64,000 nucleotides of DNA, taken from Argyresthia goedartella. Its lineage: Eukaryota > Arthropoda > Insecta > Lepidoptera > Argyresthiidae. The notes beneath the pieces were generated by a model, which saw only the letters and a program-made list of their open reading frames with translations, did no database searches and was not told the origin of the DNA. Positions 31,541 to 40,274 of the stretch are shown piece by piece (within the stretch, counting starts at the first letter, position 1; the number at the start of each line of letters is the position of its first letter). The position numbers and the translations under genes are program-made. The DNA lies in NCBI GenBank assembly GCA_949825045.1, contig OX463813.1:24720001-24784000 (forward strand), given 5' to 3'.

Positions 31541-32575
31541 ATGGAGTGGATACTTAAAGAAGACAGTGTCGCAGTTATTGCGTTGCATCGTTGCGGTTAC
31601 GCGCCAATTCAGATTTTCGACTTACTGAAAAATTTGAATATAACCAAAAGATTCGTTTATCGTACCATAAAACGATACAATGAAGACTCTAGTGTAGATG
31701 ACAGGTCAAGAAGTGGTCGCCCTCGCTCTGTTAGGACTCCAGCAGTGATAAAAGCTGTGAAGGCGCGAATTCAAAGAAATCCCATACGTAAGCAGAAACT
31801 GTTGGCCCTTCAGATGGGGTTAAGCAGGACCACGGTGAAAAGGGTGTTAAATGAAGACTTAGGGCTTAGGGCATATGGAAGAAAAACAGGACATCGTTTG
31901 GACGCTCGTTTAATGGACCTGAGACTGAAGAGATGCCGCGCTTTGTTGAAGCGGTACGCGGGAAAAAAGCATCGGAAAATTCTTTTTTCGGATGAAAAAA
32001 TTTTCACCGTGGAAGAGAGCTACAACAAACAAAATGATAAGGTGTACGCACACAGCAGTGAAGAAGCGAGCAACCGTATTCCGCGTGTCCAACTAGGTCA
32101 TTTTCCATCCTCGCTCATGGTTTGGTTGGGAGTCTCTTATTGGGGCTTAACTGAGGTACATTTTTGTGAGAAAGGCGTAAAAACGAATGCAGTTGTGTAT
32201 CAAAATACAGTCCTCAAGAACCTTGTGGAACCTGTTTCTCATACCATGTTTAATAACAGGCACTGGGTATTCCAACAAGATTCTGCGCTAGCTCATAGAG
32301 CGAAAAGCACACAAGACTGGCTGGCGGAAATCGACTTCATCCGGCACGAAGACTGGCCCTCCTCCAGTCCAGATTTGAGTCCATTAGATTACAAGATATG
32401 GCAACACTTGGAGGAAAAGGCCTTCTCAAAGCCTCATCCTGATTTGGAGTCACTCAAGGCATCCTTGATTAAGGCAGCCGCCGATATTGACAAGGACCTC
32501 GTTCGTGCTGCGATAGACGACTGGCCGCGAAGAATAAAGGCCTGTATTCAAAATCGCGGAGGTCATTTTGAATAA
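31541..32575 (+). CDS. Mariner-family transposase, full length, 344 aa
   Basis: Cuts and pastes the element by binding its terminal repeats; acts in the nucleus. Order: N-terminal helix-turn-helix (LKEDSVAVIALHRCGYAPIQ, then TKRFVYRTIKRY), GRPRSVRT linker, second helix-turn-helix (GLSRTTVKRVLNEDLGL), then the catalytic core. Three acidic residues are visible: Asp in ILFSDEKIFTVE, Asp in WVFQQDSALAHRA, Asp in SSPDLSPLDYKIWQHLEEK. There are 35 residues between the last two. The end is NRGGHFE, common for this family. I chose the Met of MEWILKEDSV at 31541; an in-frame ATG at 31508 would add 11 residues. No stop or frameshift, so it could still be active. The SPLDYKIW form places it near the maT-type branch, where 37 residues is usual. 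Confidence 0.93.
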   Translation: MEWILKEDSVAVIALHRCGYAPIQIFDLLKNLNITKRFVYRTIKRYNEDSSVDDRSRSGRPRSVRTPAVIKAVKARIQRNPIRKQKLLALQMGLSRTTVKRVLNEDLGLRAYGRKTGHRLDARLMDLRLKRCRALLKRYAGKKHRKILFSDEKIFTVEESYNKQNDKVYAHSSEEASNRIPRVQLGHFPSSLMVWLGVSYWGLTEVHFCEKGVKTNAVVYQNTVLKNLVEPVSHTMFNNRHWVFQQDSALAHRAKSTQDWLAEIDFIRHEDWPSSSPDLSPLDYKIWQHLEEKAFSKPHPDLESLKASLIKAAADIDKDLVRAAIDDWPRRIKACIQNRGGHFE

Positions 32576-32673
32576 ACTTTATTACCATAAGAATCTATGT
32601 TTTATTAAGTTCATTTTGCTATATAAATGTTTACAAAAATAATAAACATGTCTAAATTATTTCATATTGCACA

Positions 32674-32700
32674 TGTGACAGAACTTATGACCTGACTATG
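32674..32700. repeat. Mariner terminal inverted repeat, right
   Basis: Reverse complement of the left repeat with one mismatch; TA follows at 32701-32702. Confidence 0.9.
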
Positions 32701-32702
32701 TA

Positions 32703-33197
32703 TTGACAGGTAACCGTAAGTATATTAATTTCTTTGAATTTTTCTCTTAATGATTCTCTAGCATCTAATTGATATATCGCCCTGATCGCCCTATTTTGTA
32801 AGAAAAATATCGTATTTATATCTGCTGCTCTCCCCCAGAGCAATATTCCATAAGACATAATACTGTGAAAATAACTAAAGTAAACCAATCTGGCAGTTTC
32901 AACATCTGTAAGGTATCTGATTTGTCTGATCGCAAAAGCGGCTGAGCTAAGTCTTCGTGCGAGATTAGTTATGTGAGGACCCCATTGAACTTTCGAATCT
33001 ATAGTGATTCCGAGAAAGATTGTGTCTTCAACGAGGTCCAATCTTTCAGATCCTATTCTAACACTGCTTTCAACCTGTCGTACATTAGGCAAACAAAATT
33101 TGATACATTTAGTCTTCTTTGAGTTTAATAACAGGTTGTTTACATTGAACCAACTGAACACATGAGAGAGTGTACTATTTGCGTCGTCTAGAATTTA
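32703..33197 (-). pseudogene. LINE J2 ORF2, part 1 (RT thumb region)
   Basis: Residues FSWFNVNNLLLNSKKTKCIK, FLGITIDSKVQWGPHI, RLVYFSYFHSIMSYGILLWG and LQNRAIRAIYQL are the expected blocks after the RT catalytic motif (N-x-K-T-K and LGI-x-D then YGI-x-WG). The catalytic aspartates lie upstream of the truncation and are missing. The part ends ILTVTCQYI at the mariner edge. Confidence 0.75.
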
Positions 33198-33533
33198 AGT
33201 GTTCTCAAAATTGCGTCGAGATGACCAGCATGTGAAGGACAGTCCGTCGGTAATCCCTTGGAAAGCCGCCAGAGAGCGCCACTATTTCATATTTATTGTT
33301 CCCAGTAATTTCGTTTTTGTTGGCGTCAATAAGCACTGATGCCCTGTTGCCATGGATTAATAATCAAGTAAATATTAGACGGTGTATTTTAAATCCCATA
33401 AAAACGTAGGGAAATTAGTTATAAAATTGCGGAGTTTTGATTTTCGCACCATGTTCAGGGCATGTTTACTAAGCCTCCGCCGTGTGTCCGTCAGCGGACT
33501 GTTACTCATGAACTGTTATAGGTAGACATTTAA
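33198..33533. other. Spacer ending in a dispersed repeat
   Basis: 33198-33460 holds nothing recognised. 33460-33545 (GCCTCCGCCGTGTGTCCGTC, AGCGGACTGTTACTCATGAA) resembles the GGACGGAC / GGAACCCTA repeat family in reverse. The Jockey insertion split this block, which resumes at 36308. Confidence 0.45.
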
Positions 33534-33545
33534 AATATGAACTCA
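33534..33545. repeat. Target-site duplication, left (12 bp)
   Basis: AATATGAACTCA, identical to 36308-36319. Confidence 0.9.
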
Positions 33546-36307
33546 ATCAATCAATCAAGCATTCTTCTCACGCACCCATTCTGGGGCGTGGGGAGTCAGG
33601 GTCAGATCATCGGATCTCTTCCTGAAGAAGCGCCTCTGTCCACTCCTATGGACAGGTCATCGGGGGGCCCTCGCGGGCGGTGGAGATGTTCTCACGAGGG
33701 GTGTTCCTTTGGATGATCGCCGGCTAGGCAACCAGGTCGCGTGGCAGGCGGCGGCGGTCGGGCGGGCGCGCGTGGTACGGCGCCATGTCGCGGATGTGCG
33801 GATGATGAGAGCTATTCGCACGCGCGAACATGCCCTTCGCCAGCCTCTGGACAAACTGGTCCACTGGTTCCCATCTGAGGTCCCTCTGGATCGTCGCATT
33901 CCTCACGTAGCGGGGGGCGTCGACGATGGTACGCAAAGAGAGGTTCTCTTGGGCTCGGAGTCTCCGTTTGTTCGTCTCCGAGCACAGGGCGTACCATGCC
34001 GGGGCCGCGTAGGTGAGGCGGGATCTCACGTAGCACTTGTAGATCCCGAGCTTCGCCCTCAGAGGGAGGCTGGAGTCGAGAAGTGGACGCAGCTTGGCGC
34101 GTGCCACCTTGACCTGGTTGACGACGTTGTCGACATGTTGCTTCATGGTGAGCCGGCGATCGATGGTCACTCCCAGGTACTTCACCTGCGGAGACCACGC
34201 GATGTCCTGTCCTTGGAGCTGGAGTGGTGGTGGAAGGGGGGACTGGCCTGTGATGAGCGCCTGCGTCTTCCCAACGTTGACGGACAACCGCCACTTGGCG
34301 AGCCAGTCGGGCAAGATGTCCAGGGTGCGCTGCAGTTTGACGGCAGCGTGCCGTGCCTGGATCGACGACGCGTAGTAGGCAGCGTCGTCGGCGAAGAGTG
34401 CCAGCTGGGCACCCGGCCCGACGGGGATGTCGTCCGTATATTGGGAGTAACAGGCTGGAGACAGGCAGGACCCCTGAGGGACGCCGGCTGCAACGGGGTG
34501 TTCCTCGGAGACGGCGTCTTCCACCATCACTCGGAAGCGGCGATTCTTCAGGAAGGAGGCGATGATCTGGACCAGTCTTCTTGGGGCTGGAGACGTCGAC
34601 AATTTGTACAGCAACCCCTCGTGCCATACTCTGTCAAACGCCTTCTCCATGTCCAGGAGTACTGCGACAGTGTATTCCTTCTTGTTTAAACAAACCGTCA
34701 TGTCATTCAGTACTCTGGTGAGCTGAAGCGTCGTAGAATGCTCGGGCCTGAAGCCGAACTGTTCTGGGCGCGGCTGGATGTGGGGCAGTAGCTTCGCCAG
34801 CAGGAGTTTCTCAAACACCTTTGAGATGGTACTCAGTAGAGTTATCGGCCGATAGCTCTCAGGCAGCTTGGAGTCCTTGCCCGGCTTGGTCAACATGATG
34901 ACCAAGCCCTCCTTCCATTGGGTTGGGAAGTGGCCCGTGCGCAAGATACCGTTAAACAGGCGCGTAACGGCCGCCACAGTACGTGGCGGCAAATGTAGCA
35001 GCGCCATGTTAGGTATGCGGTCTGCGCCCGGGGCTTTCCTGGGCTTGGTACGTCTGAAAGCACGCATGATCTGGCCGGGCGTGACGACGGTTGGGTCCTC
35101 TTCGGGAGCTATCGGCGAGGCGAAGTACTCTCGCAGGTGTCTCTCGACTGCTGCGACGTGCTCCACATCATCCGTAGGGTTCGGCTTGAACTGCTTCTCG
35201 AGGCATTCGGCGAAGATCTCCGCACGGTCTTGGGCTCGAAATCTTGGTAGGCCGTCGCTGCCCAGGATTGGTCGGACGGGAGTTGGAGTAGTCGACAAAT
35301 CCCGGCATAGGCGATGCACGGAGGGGACGTGGTCGCCCATGGACTCGACGTGGCGTTCCCAAGATTCTTCGGCGTGGAGATCAAGTCGGCGCTTCAGCTC
35401 TGCCGTCATGGCGTTGAGCCTGGTCTTCATCGTTGGGCAGCGGGTTTGCTGCCACTGCTTCCGGAGAGCGCGCTTATCGCGGATGAGTGCGCGTAGCTCA
35501 GCAGGAAGAGGATTGGGCTTCCCCCCGCGAGCTACGGTGTGCGATGATAGGTCGAGCGCGTCTCGGATCTGGGTTGTTAGCAGCGATGCCAGGCGGTCAA
35601 CGTCTTCCGGCTGGTTGACTGGACATGTGGTCGAAGACTGGTCGAGGGCGGCGGTGAAGGCGCCCCACTGGTAGCGTCGGCGTGATGCTGGCGGAGAGAC
35701 CCGGGTGGGCAGGTCCGCCAGGACGAGAAGTACTGGCCTGTGGTCCGATGGGAGGTCAGGGAGAACCTCCTGGCTCGGCGGAGTCCGGAGACCTCTGACG
35801 ACTGCGACGTCGATGGTGTCCCAACCGGCCCGCGAATCGAAGTGGGTGGGCTCGTCGGGACCGATGACATCGTAGTTGTGGCTCACGGAGTCGGCAAGGA
35901 TGGCGCGTCCAGCTGGGCACACCCTGGTGGAGTTCCAGACGGTGTGCTTGGCGTTGAGGTCGCCAGCGACGAGTGTCGGATGCGGCGACTGTAGCAACCC
36001 CCGTAGCTCGGCGGTGCGGATTGGTGTACTGGGGGGCTTGTAGGCGGCGTAGAGTCGCAGCACCTGGCCGGCGACCTGGAGGTCGACGCCCAAAGCATAC
36101 AGGGATGTATACTCCTGGGCGTCAACGAGCTGGTGGACGATCTTCCTGCCGACGATGACTGCCAAGCCTCGAAAGGCCCGGCCGCTGGTGGACTTCTCGT
36201 CCTTGCGATAGACGAAGTAGCCGGGCAGCGACAGCTTGTCGCTTCCGGCTAGGAATGTCTCGCTGATGAGCATCACGTCGACGCGGTAGTCCCTCAGGAA
36301 CACGTGG
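33546..36307 (-). mobile_element. Jockey-like LINE, 5'-truncated, well preserved (2,762 bp)
   Basis: Minus-strand insertion bounded by a perfect 12-bp target-site duplication, with a (GATT)n tail seen as ATCAATCAATCAAGC at 33546-33560. The interior is GC-rich compared with its surroundings. Truncation falls within the endonuclease. The open frame and perfect TSD indicate a young insertion. Confidence 0.9.
33724..36307 (-). CDS. Jockey-like LINE ORF2: endonuclease (partial) and reverse transcriptase, 859 aa
   Basis: Copies element RNA into DNA at a nicked target. Endonuclease: VDVMLISETFLAG (Glu), VAGDLNAKHTVWNS (Asp/Asn), DLPSDHRPVLL (His); its first ~30 residues are lost with the 5' truncation, so the Met at 36303 is internal. 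Linker with KPRKAPGADRIPN. Reverse transcriptase: SYRPITLLS, LLDMEKAFDRVWH (first Asp), GVPQGSCLSP, LALFADDAAYYA (FADD catalytic pair), LSVNVGKTQAL, VKYLGVTID. C-terminal region: RSRLTYAAPAWYALC and LRTIVDAPRYVRN. The frame is open to DLVA-stop with no damage. No ORF1 is present. Several long frames on the opposite strand are by-products of its high GC content. Confidence 0.9.
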
Positions 36308-36319
36308 AATATGAACTCA
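36308..36319. repeat. Target-site duplication, right (12 bp)
   Basis: AATATGAACTCA, matching 33534-33545. Confidence 0.9.
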
Positions 36320-36489
36320 CCGCATTTTTTTAAATTAAATATTAACTTAAAGAGAATTTCGTCCGACGCGCACTTGACCGATTTTTGTTCACTTTGACAT
36401 GGCGTTCACAGACGCTTTGATGATGTCACGGATCTTAACGTAAATATTTTTAAAACCTAACCTAAGAACCTTATCCTAAGAAATAATCA
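36320..36489. repeat. Dispersed repeat flank
   Basis: CGTCCGACGCGCACTTGACC and GATTTTTG at about 36360-36390 are the block also seen near 18060 and 53160; it continues the element interrupted by the Jockey LINE. Confidence 0.45.
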
Positions 36490-36750
36490 CGATCTAGTTG
36501 CTCCCCGGTTTAGACTCGCGAAGGTTAGCAATTCTTTCAAGGGTCAGTGCATTCTCTACTACAATAAGATACCCATATAGATTTTGAAATTGCCATCTGA
36601 GCAGTTTAATAAGCAAGTTAACTTTGTCGAAAAAGGGATGTTACATTGTTCAAGATTACTTAAATGATGGGACTGTATGGGGTTAATCTAGCTCAACACA
36701 GACCTTGTTGTTAATAACTTTGTAATTATTTATTGTTGCTTATTAATCAT
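36490..36750 (+). pseudogene. LINE J1 C-terminal fragment, plus orientation
   Basis: Nucleotide match to 16980-17240 read in the other orientation: GACTCGCGAAGGTTAGCAAT, CTTTCAAGGGTCAGTGCATT, TGTCGAAAAAGGGATGTTAC. The frame is broken by a stop after the KIPI-like residues. No tail is seen. Confidence 0.6.
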
Positions 36751-36754
36751 AACA

Positions 36755-36800
36755 ATTAAATGTGCTGCGGTAGTGTTTCGGTGCGGGAGGGGTGGGTTCT
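36755..36800. repeat. MITE Z, left end only
   Basis: CTGCGGTAGTGTTTCGGTGC then GGGAGG, the terminal block of the small element at 43780-43877; again at 54880-54925. Confidence 0.45.
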
Positions 36801-36919
36801 TGTGACGTCCGTAAAGCGCGAGAGCTCAGTGCGGGGTCGGTATCATAGCATAAATAAGAAATAGTAAGTTCACAAGGCCTATATTTGAATGATAATACAT
36901 ACTCTTGCTCAAACATAAA

Positions 36920-37113
36920 CATAAACATTTACATACAGGCACATACTTTGCTACTGGCCCACACTAGGATACCCGGTGTCGTGGGAACCAGAAACAGCCA
37001 CGTCACGCACATATAAACATCGAAGACCTGGGTTTTTTTTCACCCCCAGCCGGTGATCGAACCGTGGCCTCTCGCATGCTAGGCAGAGCGACAACCGCTG
37101 CGCCACAGAGGTC
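36920..37113 (-). repeat. tRNA-derived SINE, near full length
   Basis: Minus strand: GACCTCTGTGGCGCAGCGGT (box A region, matching TGGCNNAGYGG), box-B-like GGTTCGATCACCGGC, then the GTTTATATGTGCGTGACGTG body and GGTTCCCACGACACCGGGTA, 3' end TGGGCCAGTAGCAAAGTATG. A run of T precedes the body. Confidence 0.75.
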
Positions 37114-37904
37114 GCCTAGGCTAGGGTTGTCGCTGAGCACCGCCGCCATTCCACTGTCGCGCGCAAATTATATCAATCATCTCTTGTGTCCGACTCGATC
37201 CTCTAAAACACGGCAATGTGTGCGTGTGTCGGCGCCGCCGTGTGCTCATGCGGAACGCAATGTGGCTGTGTGTGTGCAGCCGCGCTCGCTGTTTGGTTTG
37301 AAGTGAACCTGGCGTGGCGTAGCCTGGTCGGTGGTGGATATTCCACGACTATTTTCACATTAGGTAGGGCGGCAGTCGCACATGCATTCACATGGCACTG
37401 CAGCCGCGCGACGCGAGGTGGCACGCTTCACTTCGAGAATGGTTTTCAATGGGGAAACATCATTGCACCTGCTGTCAGCCAATTGTTCAATAAGGAATGG
37501 GTTCATAGAGTGCGCTTGACGCGTGACAATTTCGAAATCTCCAGAGGTATCTTGTTGAGCTTCTAATAGCTTTGACTAATAAATCAAACGTTATCCGACT
37601 AGGTCCTTTTATACCCAAATTAATTTGGTAACTCCACAAATACAGTGTAGAGGAAGGCCTAAAGCTGAGGATGTTATAGAATGGAGACGCCGAACTCCTC
37701 GAAGTAACTACTATTCTAAGTTTTATCTCGGTAATAAATTCGCTTCCCGCTTCGTTTAAATTTCGATTGGGTTGTCGCAAAACTAGAGGGACAGAGCTGC
37801 TACGGCGTCAATGCTACGGGTGCAAAACCCTATTATTTTTTTCAGCGTCAGATTTAACAACATCATCACCTATCTTTAAACAGCAATCATTTGTGGAAGT
37901 TTCC
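37114..37904. other. Spacer, GC-richer at left
   Basis: 37200-37430 is GC-rich with open frames on both strands that show no motif. 37526-37560 (ACAATTTCGAAATCTCCAGA then GGTATCT) is a small J1 LINE fragment (compare 9473-9500). Confidence 0.4.
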
Positions 37905-38000
37905 TCGCTCTGTTTCTCCCACAGTAGTCTAATGTAGAGAAGTGGTAAATATGACGTTTTCCAAACATTTACAAAAAATTAAGAATTTTGAATTTGAATT
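37905..38000 (+). repeat. LINE J1 3' end, diverged
   Basis: TTTCTCCCACAGTAGTCTAA, TGTAGAGAAGTGG, TGACGTTTTCC, then a GAATTT repeat tail (GAATTTTGAATTTGAATTTG). Confidence 0.5.
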
Positions 38001-38136
38001 TGATGTTGGTCCCGATTTGCCGTCACAGCTCAACGTTAGATCATATAACATAAGTTAGGCTATCAGTGACAGTAATCTTCAAAAGAGTAACTACTGTGTA
38101 ATTTTAAATTCACAGCATCTGTTCAAAAAATATATA

Positions 38137-38175
38137 CTTTCATCACAGCGGACAGTTCTGCCGCTGTGATGAAAG
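38137..38175. repeat. Hairpin, 15-bp perfect arms
   Basis: CTTTCATCACAGCGG and CCGCTGTGATGAAAG around a 9-base loop. Confidence 0.85.
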
Positions 38176-38186
38176 AATACATACAT

Positions 38187-38340
38187 AAAAAGATATACAT
38201 ATCGTAAAAATCAGATATATCTATACAGCCAAAGTGTCAAAATTATGTCAACATCATCAGAGTTAACTTGGATGTTGACATAATTTTGAAACATTGGCTG
38301 TGCAGATATTTCTGATTTTTAAAAATGCGTAGATCTTTTT
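38187..38340. repeat. Long imperfect hairpin, ~65-bp arms
   Basis: The left arm (AAAAAGATATACATATCGTA ... AAATTATGTCAACAT) pairs with the right arm (ATGTTGACATAATTTTGAAA ... AGATCTTTTT). The inner 15-20 bp are nearly perfect; the outer part has bulges. Confidence 0.75.
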
Positions 38341-39830
38341 GAGTAGTTAACCTGCTCACATATATCTGATGCTGACTGTAATTTGTATTTTTGTTGCCGC
38401 TACAGGAACAAATAATGAACTACACGCAGTCACAGCATACCTAATAGTACTACGTACAGAAAAATCACTCCGCAAATGCCCTTAAATAAATAGCTACTCT
38501 CGCTGCGCGATAATAAAGCGCAATCTAGCTCGCACCTGCGCTACGTATAATAATCGCTAAACACCTACAGAATCAGTTGCCCCGGCCGTGCAGGCTAGAT
38601 TGCGCCGCATTACTACGCCTGAGAGTTTCTTTTACTCTAACGTCACAAGGTCGTCCTGTAAACTCCTGTCTCGCTTGATCACGGTAGGGTTACCTACGTG
38701 CGATTTGTGTTTGTGAATTTAAGTCCTCTCTGTGTAAGAGAGAAATGTTATCAATACTTACTCAGTCTATTGGCAAATTCTATGGCTAGGTAGGTACCTA
38801 CCTCCTTACTTTTGTAATTGTAATTTGTTTTATACTGGGTCTAATGTGTTTACTTTTAGGTAAACAAAAAGGTATTCAATTAAAAAGGAATCGAAATTAT
38901 AGGAATTTTATTTGTGAACAATTCCTTTAGACACCCTAAAATGTTAGGTACTTAAGTCATTGTTGTTGCAAACCTCACATAAAAGTTGCTTATGAGGAGC
39001 GGCTAGCGCGCGACGTTACTGCGAGCCAAGCGAGCGGCAACCTTATTGAAATCCTGCACGTCGGGTTGGCCGGTCGATCGTACCTAAACTGTTGAGTGAG
39101 ACCCCCCTGACGCAGTTAAACAAATGAATGGGTTCCCTTCCCCATACAATATACGTGTTTACTGCATTTTTTCTTGTAGAACCGGAACCGTTCGTGTAAG
39201 TGTGCGACCTGTCACTGTCTCTCGCTCGGTCAATAATATGATAATCATGACTGAATGGTATTCCACCCAATTCCAAAGGCATGACTTAAGTAATTGAAAA
39301 AAGAGTGTTTTAATATTAAGATTATGTTCAATCAGTTTCGAATTAGAAATATAATTGAACCTGTGGCAACCAGACGAGAACAGGATTTGAAGCTGTTAGT
39401 TTAGTGCCCTGGTTAGTCAGTTTACACGCCTTCACAATTTCACAGATTCTCTAGTTAAAAACCTCTTGTGTGCAATAATGTACGACTAACAAAGCGCTAT
39501 CAAAATTACTTGCCCTAGTCCCCTACAAATATTGGCAATATCTTGCGCCTCTGCCGACTTATTCAATCGAAAATAGCCCCTATATCTTGTACCATAAAGT
39601 CTTGATTAAGTTTTGAGAATGTTTTGGTGTTATTTTAAGTCTGCGTTGTTGGTTCTATAGCCATTGCGAGGAGAGATTGTAAGTACTGTGACAGGCATTT
39701 CTTAAATTTTATTTTGTTTTATTGGAAGCGAAATCATTGGAATTACCCGTGCACAGGAGTCAGACCTCGCTGATGTGTCCGGGTCGCTACACATTGAGCG
39801 GGCATCAGCTCGTGTAGTATACGGCCCCTA
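38341..39830. other. No gene seen
   Basis: Mixed AT-rich DNA. 38385-38430 (TTTTTGTTGCCGCTACAGGA, ACAAATAATGAACTACACG) is an edge of the GGTACGGAACCCTA repeat family in reverse. The open frame at 39043-39282 has no motif. Confidence 0.35.
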
Positions 39831-39873
39831 TGTGTGTGTGCGTGTGTGTGTGTGTGTTTGTGTGCGTGTGTGG
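39831..39873. repeat. (GT)n microsatellite, interrupted
   Basis: About 43 bases of GT with C and T interruptions. Confidence 0.85.
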
Positions 39874-39944
39874 TTAAGTAGTTATAGTTAGATGTCCCTG
39901 CTTGGCATGACCTCGGTATATGCTAACGGCTTTCTGCCTGCATG

Positions 39945-40080
39945 TTTCTGTGGGAGTTTCTACGCCCTCCTTCTCCCACACTGGTCCAATGTAGAGAAGA
40001 GGCAAAAAATGACGTTTGCTAAGTATTTATATGTAAATATCTACAGTAATACAGTACTTTGACTTTGACTTTGACTTTGT
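39945..40080 (+). repeat. LINE J1 3' UTR and tail, plus orientation
   Basis: TCTACGCCCTCCTTCTCCCA, TGTAGAGAAGAGGC, GACGTTTGCTAAGTATT, ending in a CTTTGA repeat at 40059-40080. Corresponds to 9121-9240 in reverse. No coding part remains. Confidence 0.65.
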
Positions 40081-40274
40081 TGCCCATTGGGGCTGCCATT
40101 TGCCCATTAGGGCTGCAAGTTGTCCATTGGGGCTGCAAGTTACCCATTGGGGCTGCAAGTTGTCCATTGGGGCTGCAAGTTGCCCATTGGGGCTGCAAGT
40201 TGCCCATTGGGGCTGCAAGTTGCCCATTGGGGCTTCAGGTTGCCCATTGGGGCTGCAAGTTGCCCATTTGGGCC
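40081..40274. repeat. 20-bp minisatellite, ~9.5 units
   Basis: Unit GCCCATTGGGGCTGCAAGTT repeated with few changes, starting directly after the LINE J1 tail. Because 20 is not a multiple of 3, all frames are open across it and produce spurious repeat peptides on both strands. Confidence 0.95.

Larger units (their letters stand above)
31398..32700 (+). mobile_element. Tc1/mariner-family transposon with intact transposase (1,303 bp)
   Basis: Terminal inverted repeats 31398-31424 and 32674-32700 match at 26 of 27 bases (CACAGTCAGGTCATAAGTTC... against CATAGTCAGGTCATAAGTTC...). A TA duplication flanks them. One uninterrupted transposase frame fills the interior. It sits inside the J2 LINE frame, so it arrived after that LINE. 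Confidence 0.95.
30807..33197 (-). mobile_element. 5'-truncated LINE (family J2) split by a mariner insertion
   Basis: Two coding parts (32703-33197 and 31003-31395) join in frame if the mariner at 31398-32700 and one TA are removed. The 3' tail is an AGAGTC repeat at 30808-30826. The 5' end stops within the RT palm/thumb near 33197. Jockey/CR1-like by its C-terminal residues. Confidence 0.75.

Noticed and set aside
33709..34689. Open frame of 326 codons on the plus strand, and 268 codons at 34868-35674
   Set aside because: They lie opposite the Jockey ORF2. GC-rich codon use leaves the antisense frames open; the residues show no motif.
37203..37566. Cys/Ala-rich open frames of 73-116 codons
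   Set aside because: GC-rich low-information DNA with no splice or start signals and no family motif.
40081..40274. Regular short repeats as a CRISPR array
   Set aside because: Units are contiguous without spacers, and the window is eukaryotic.
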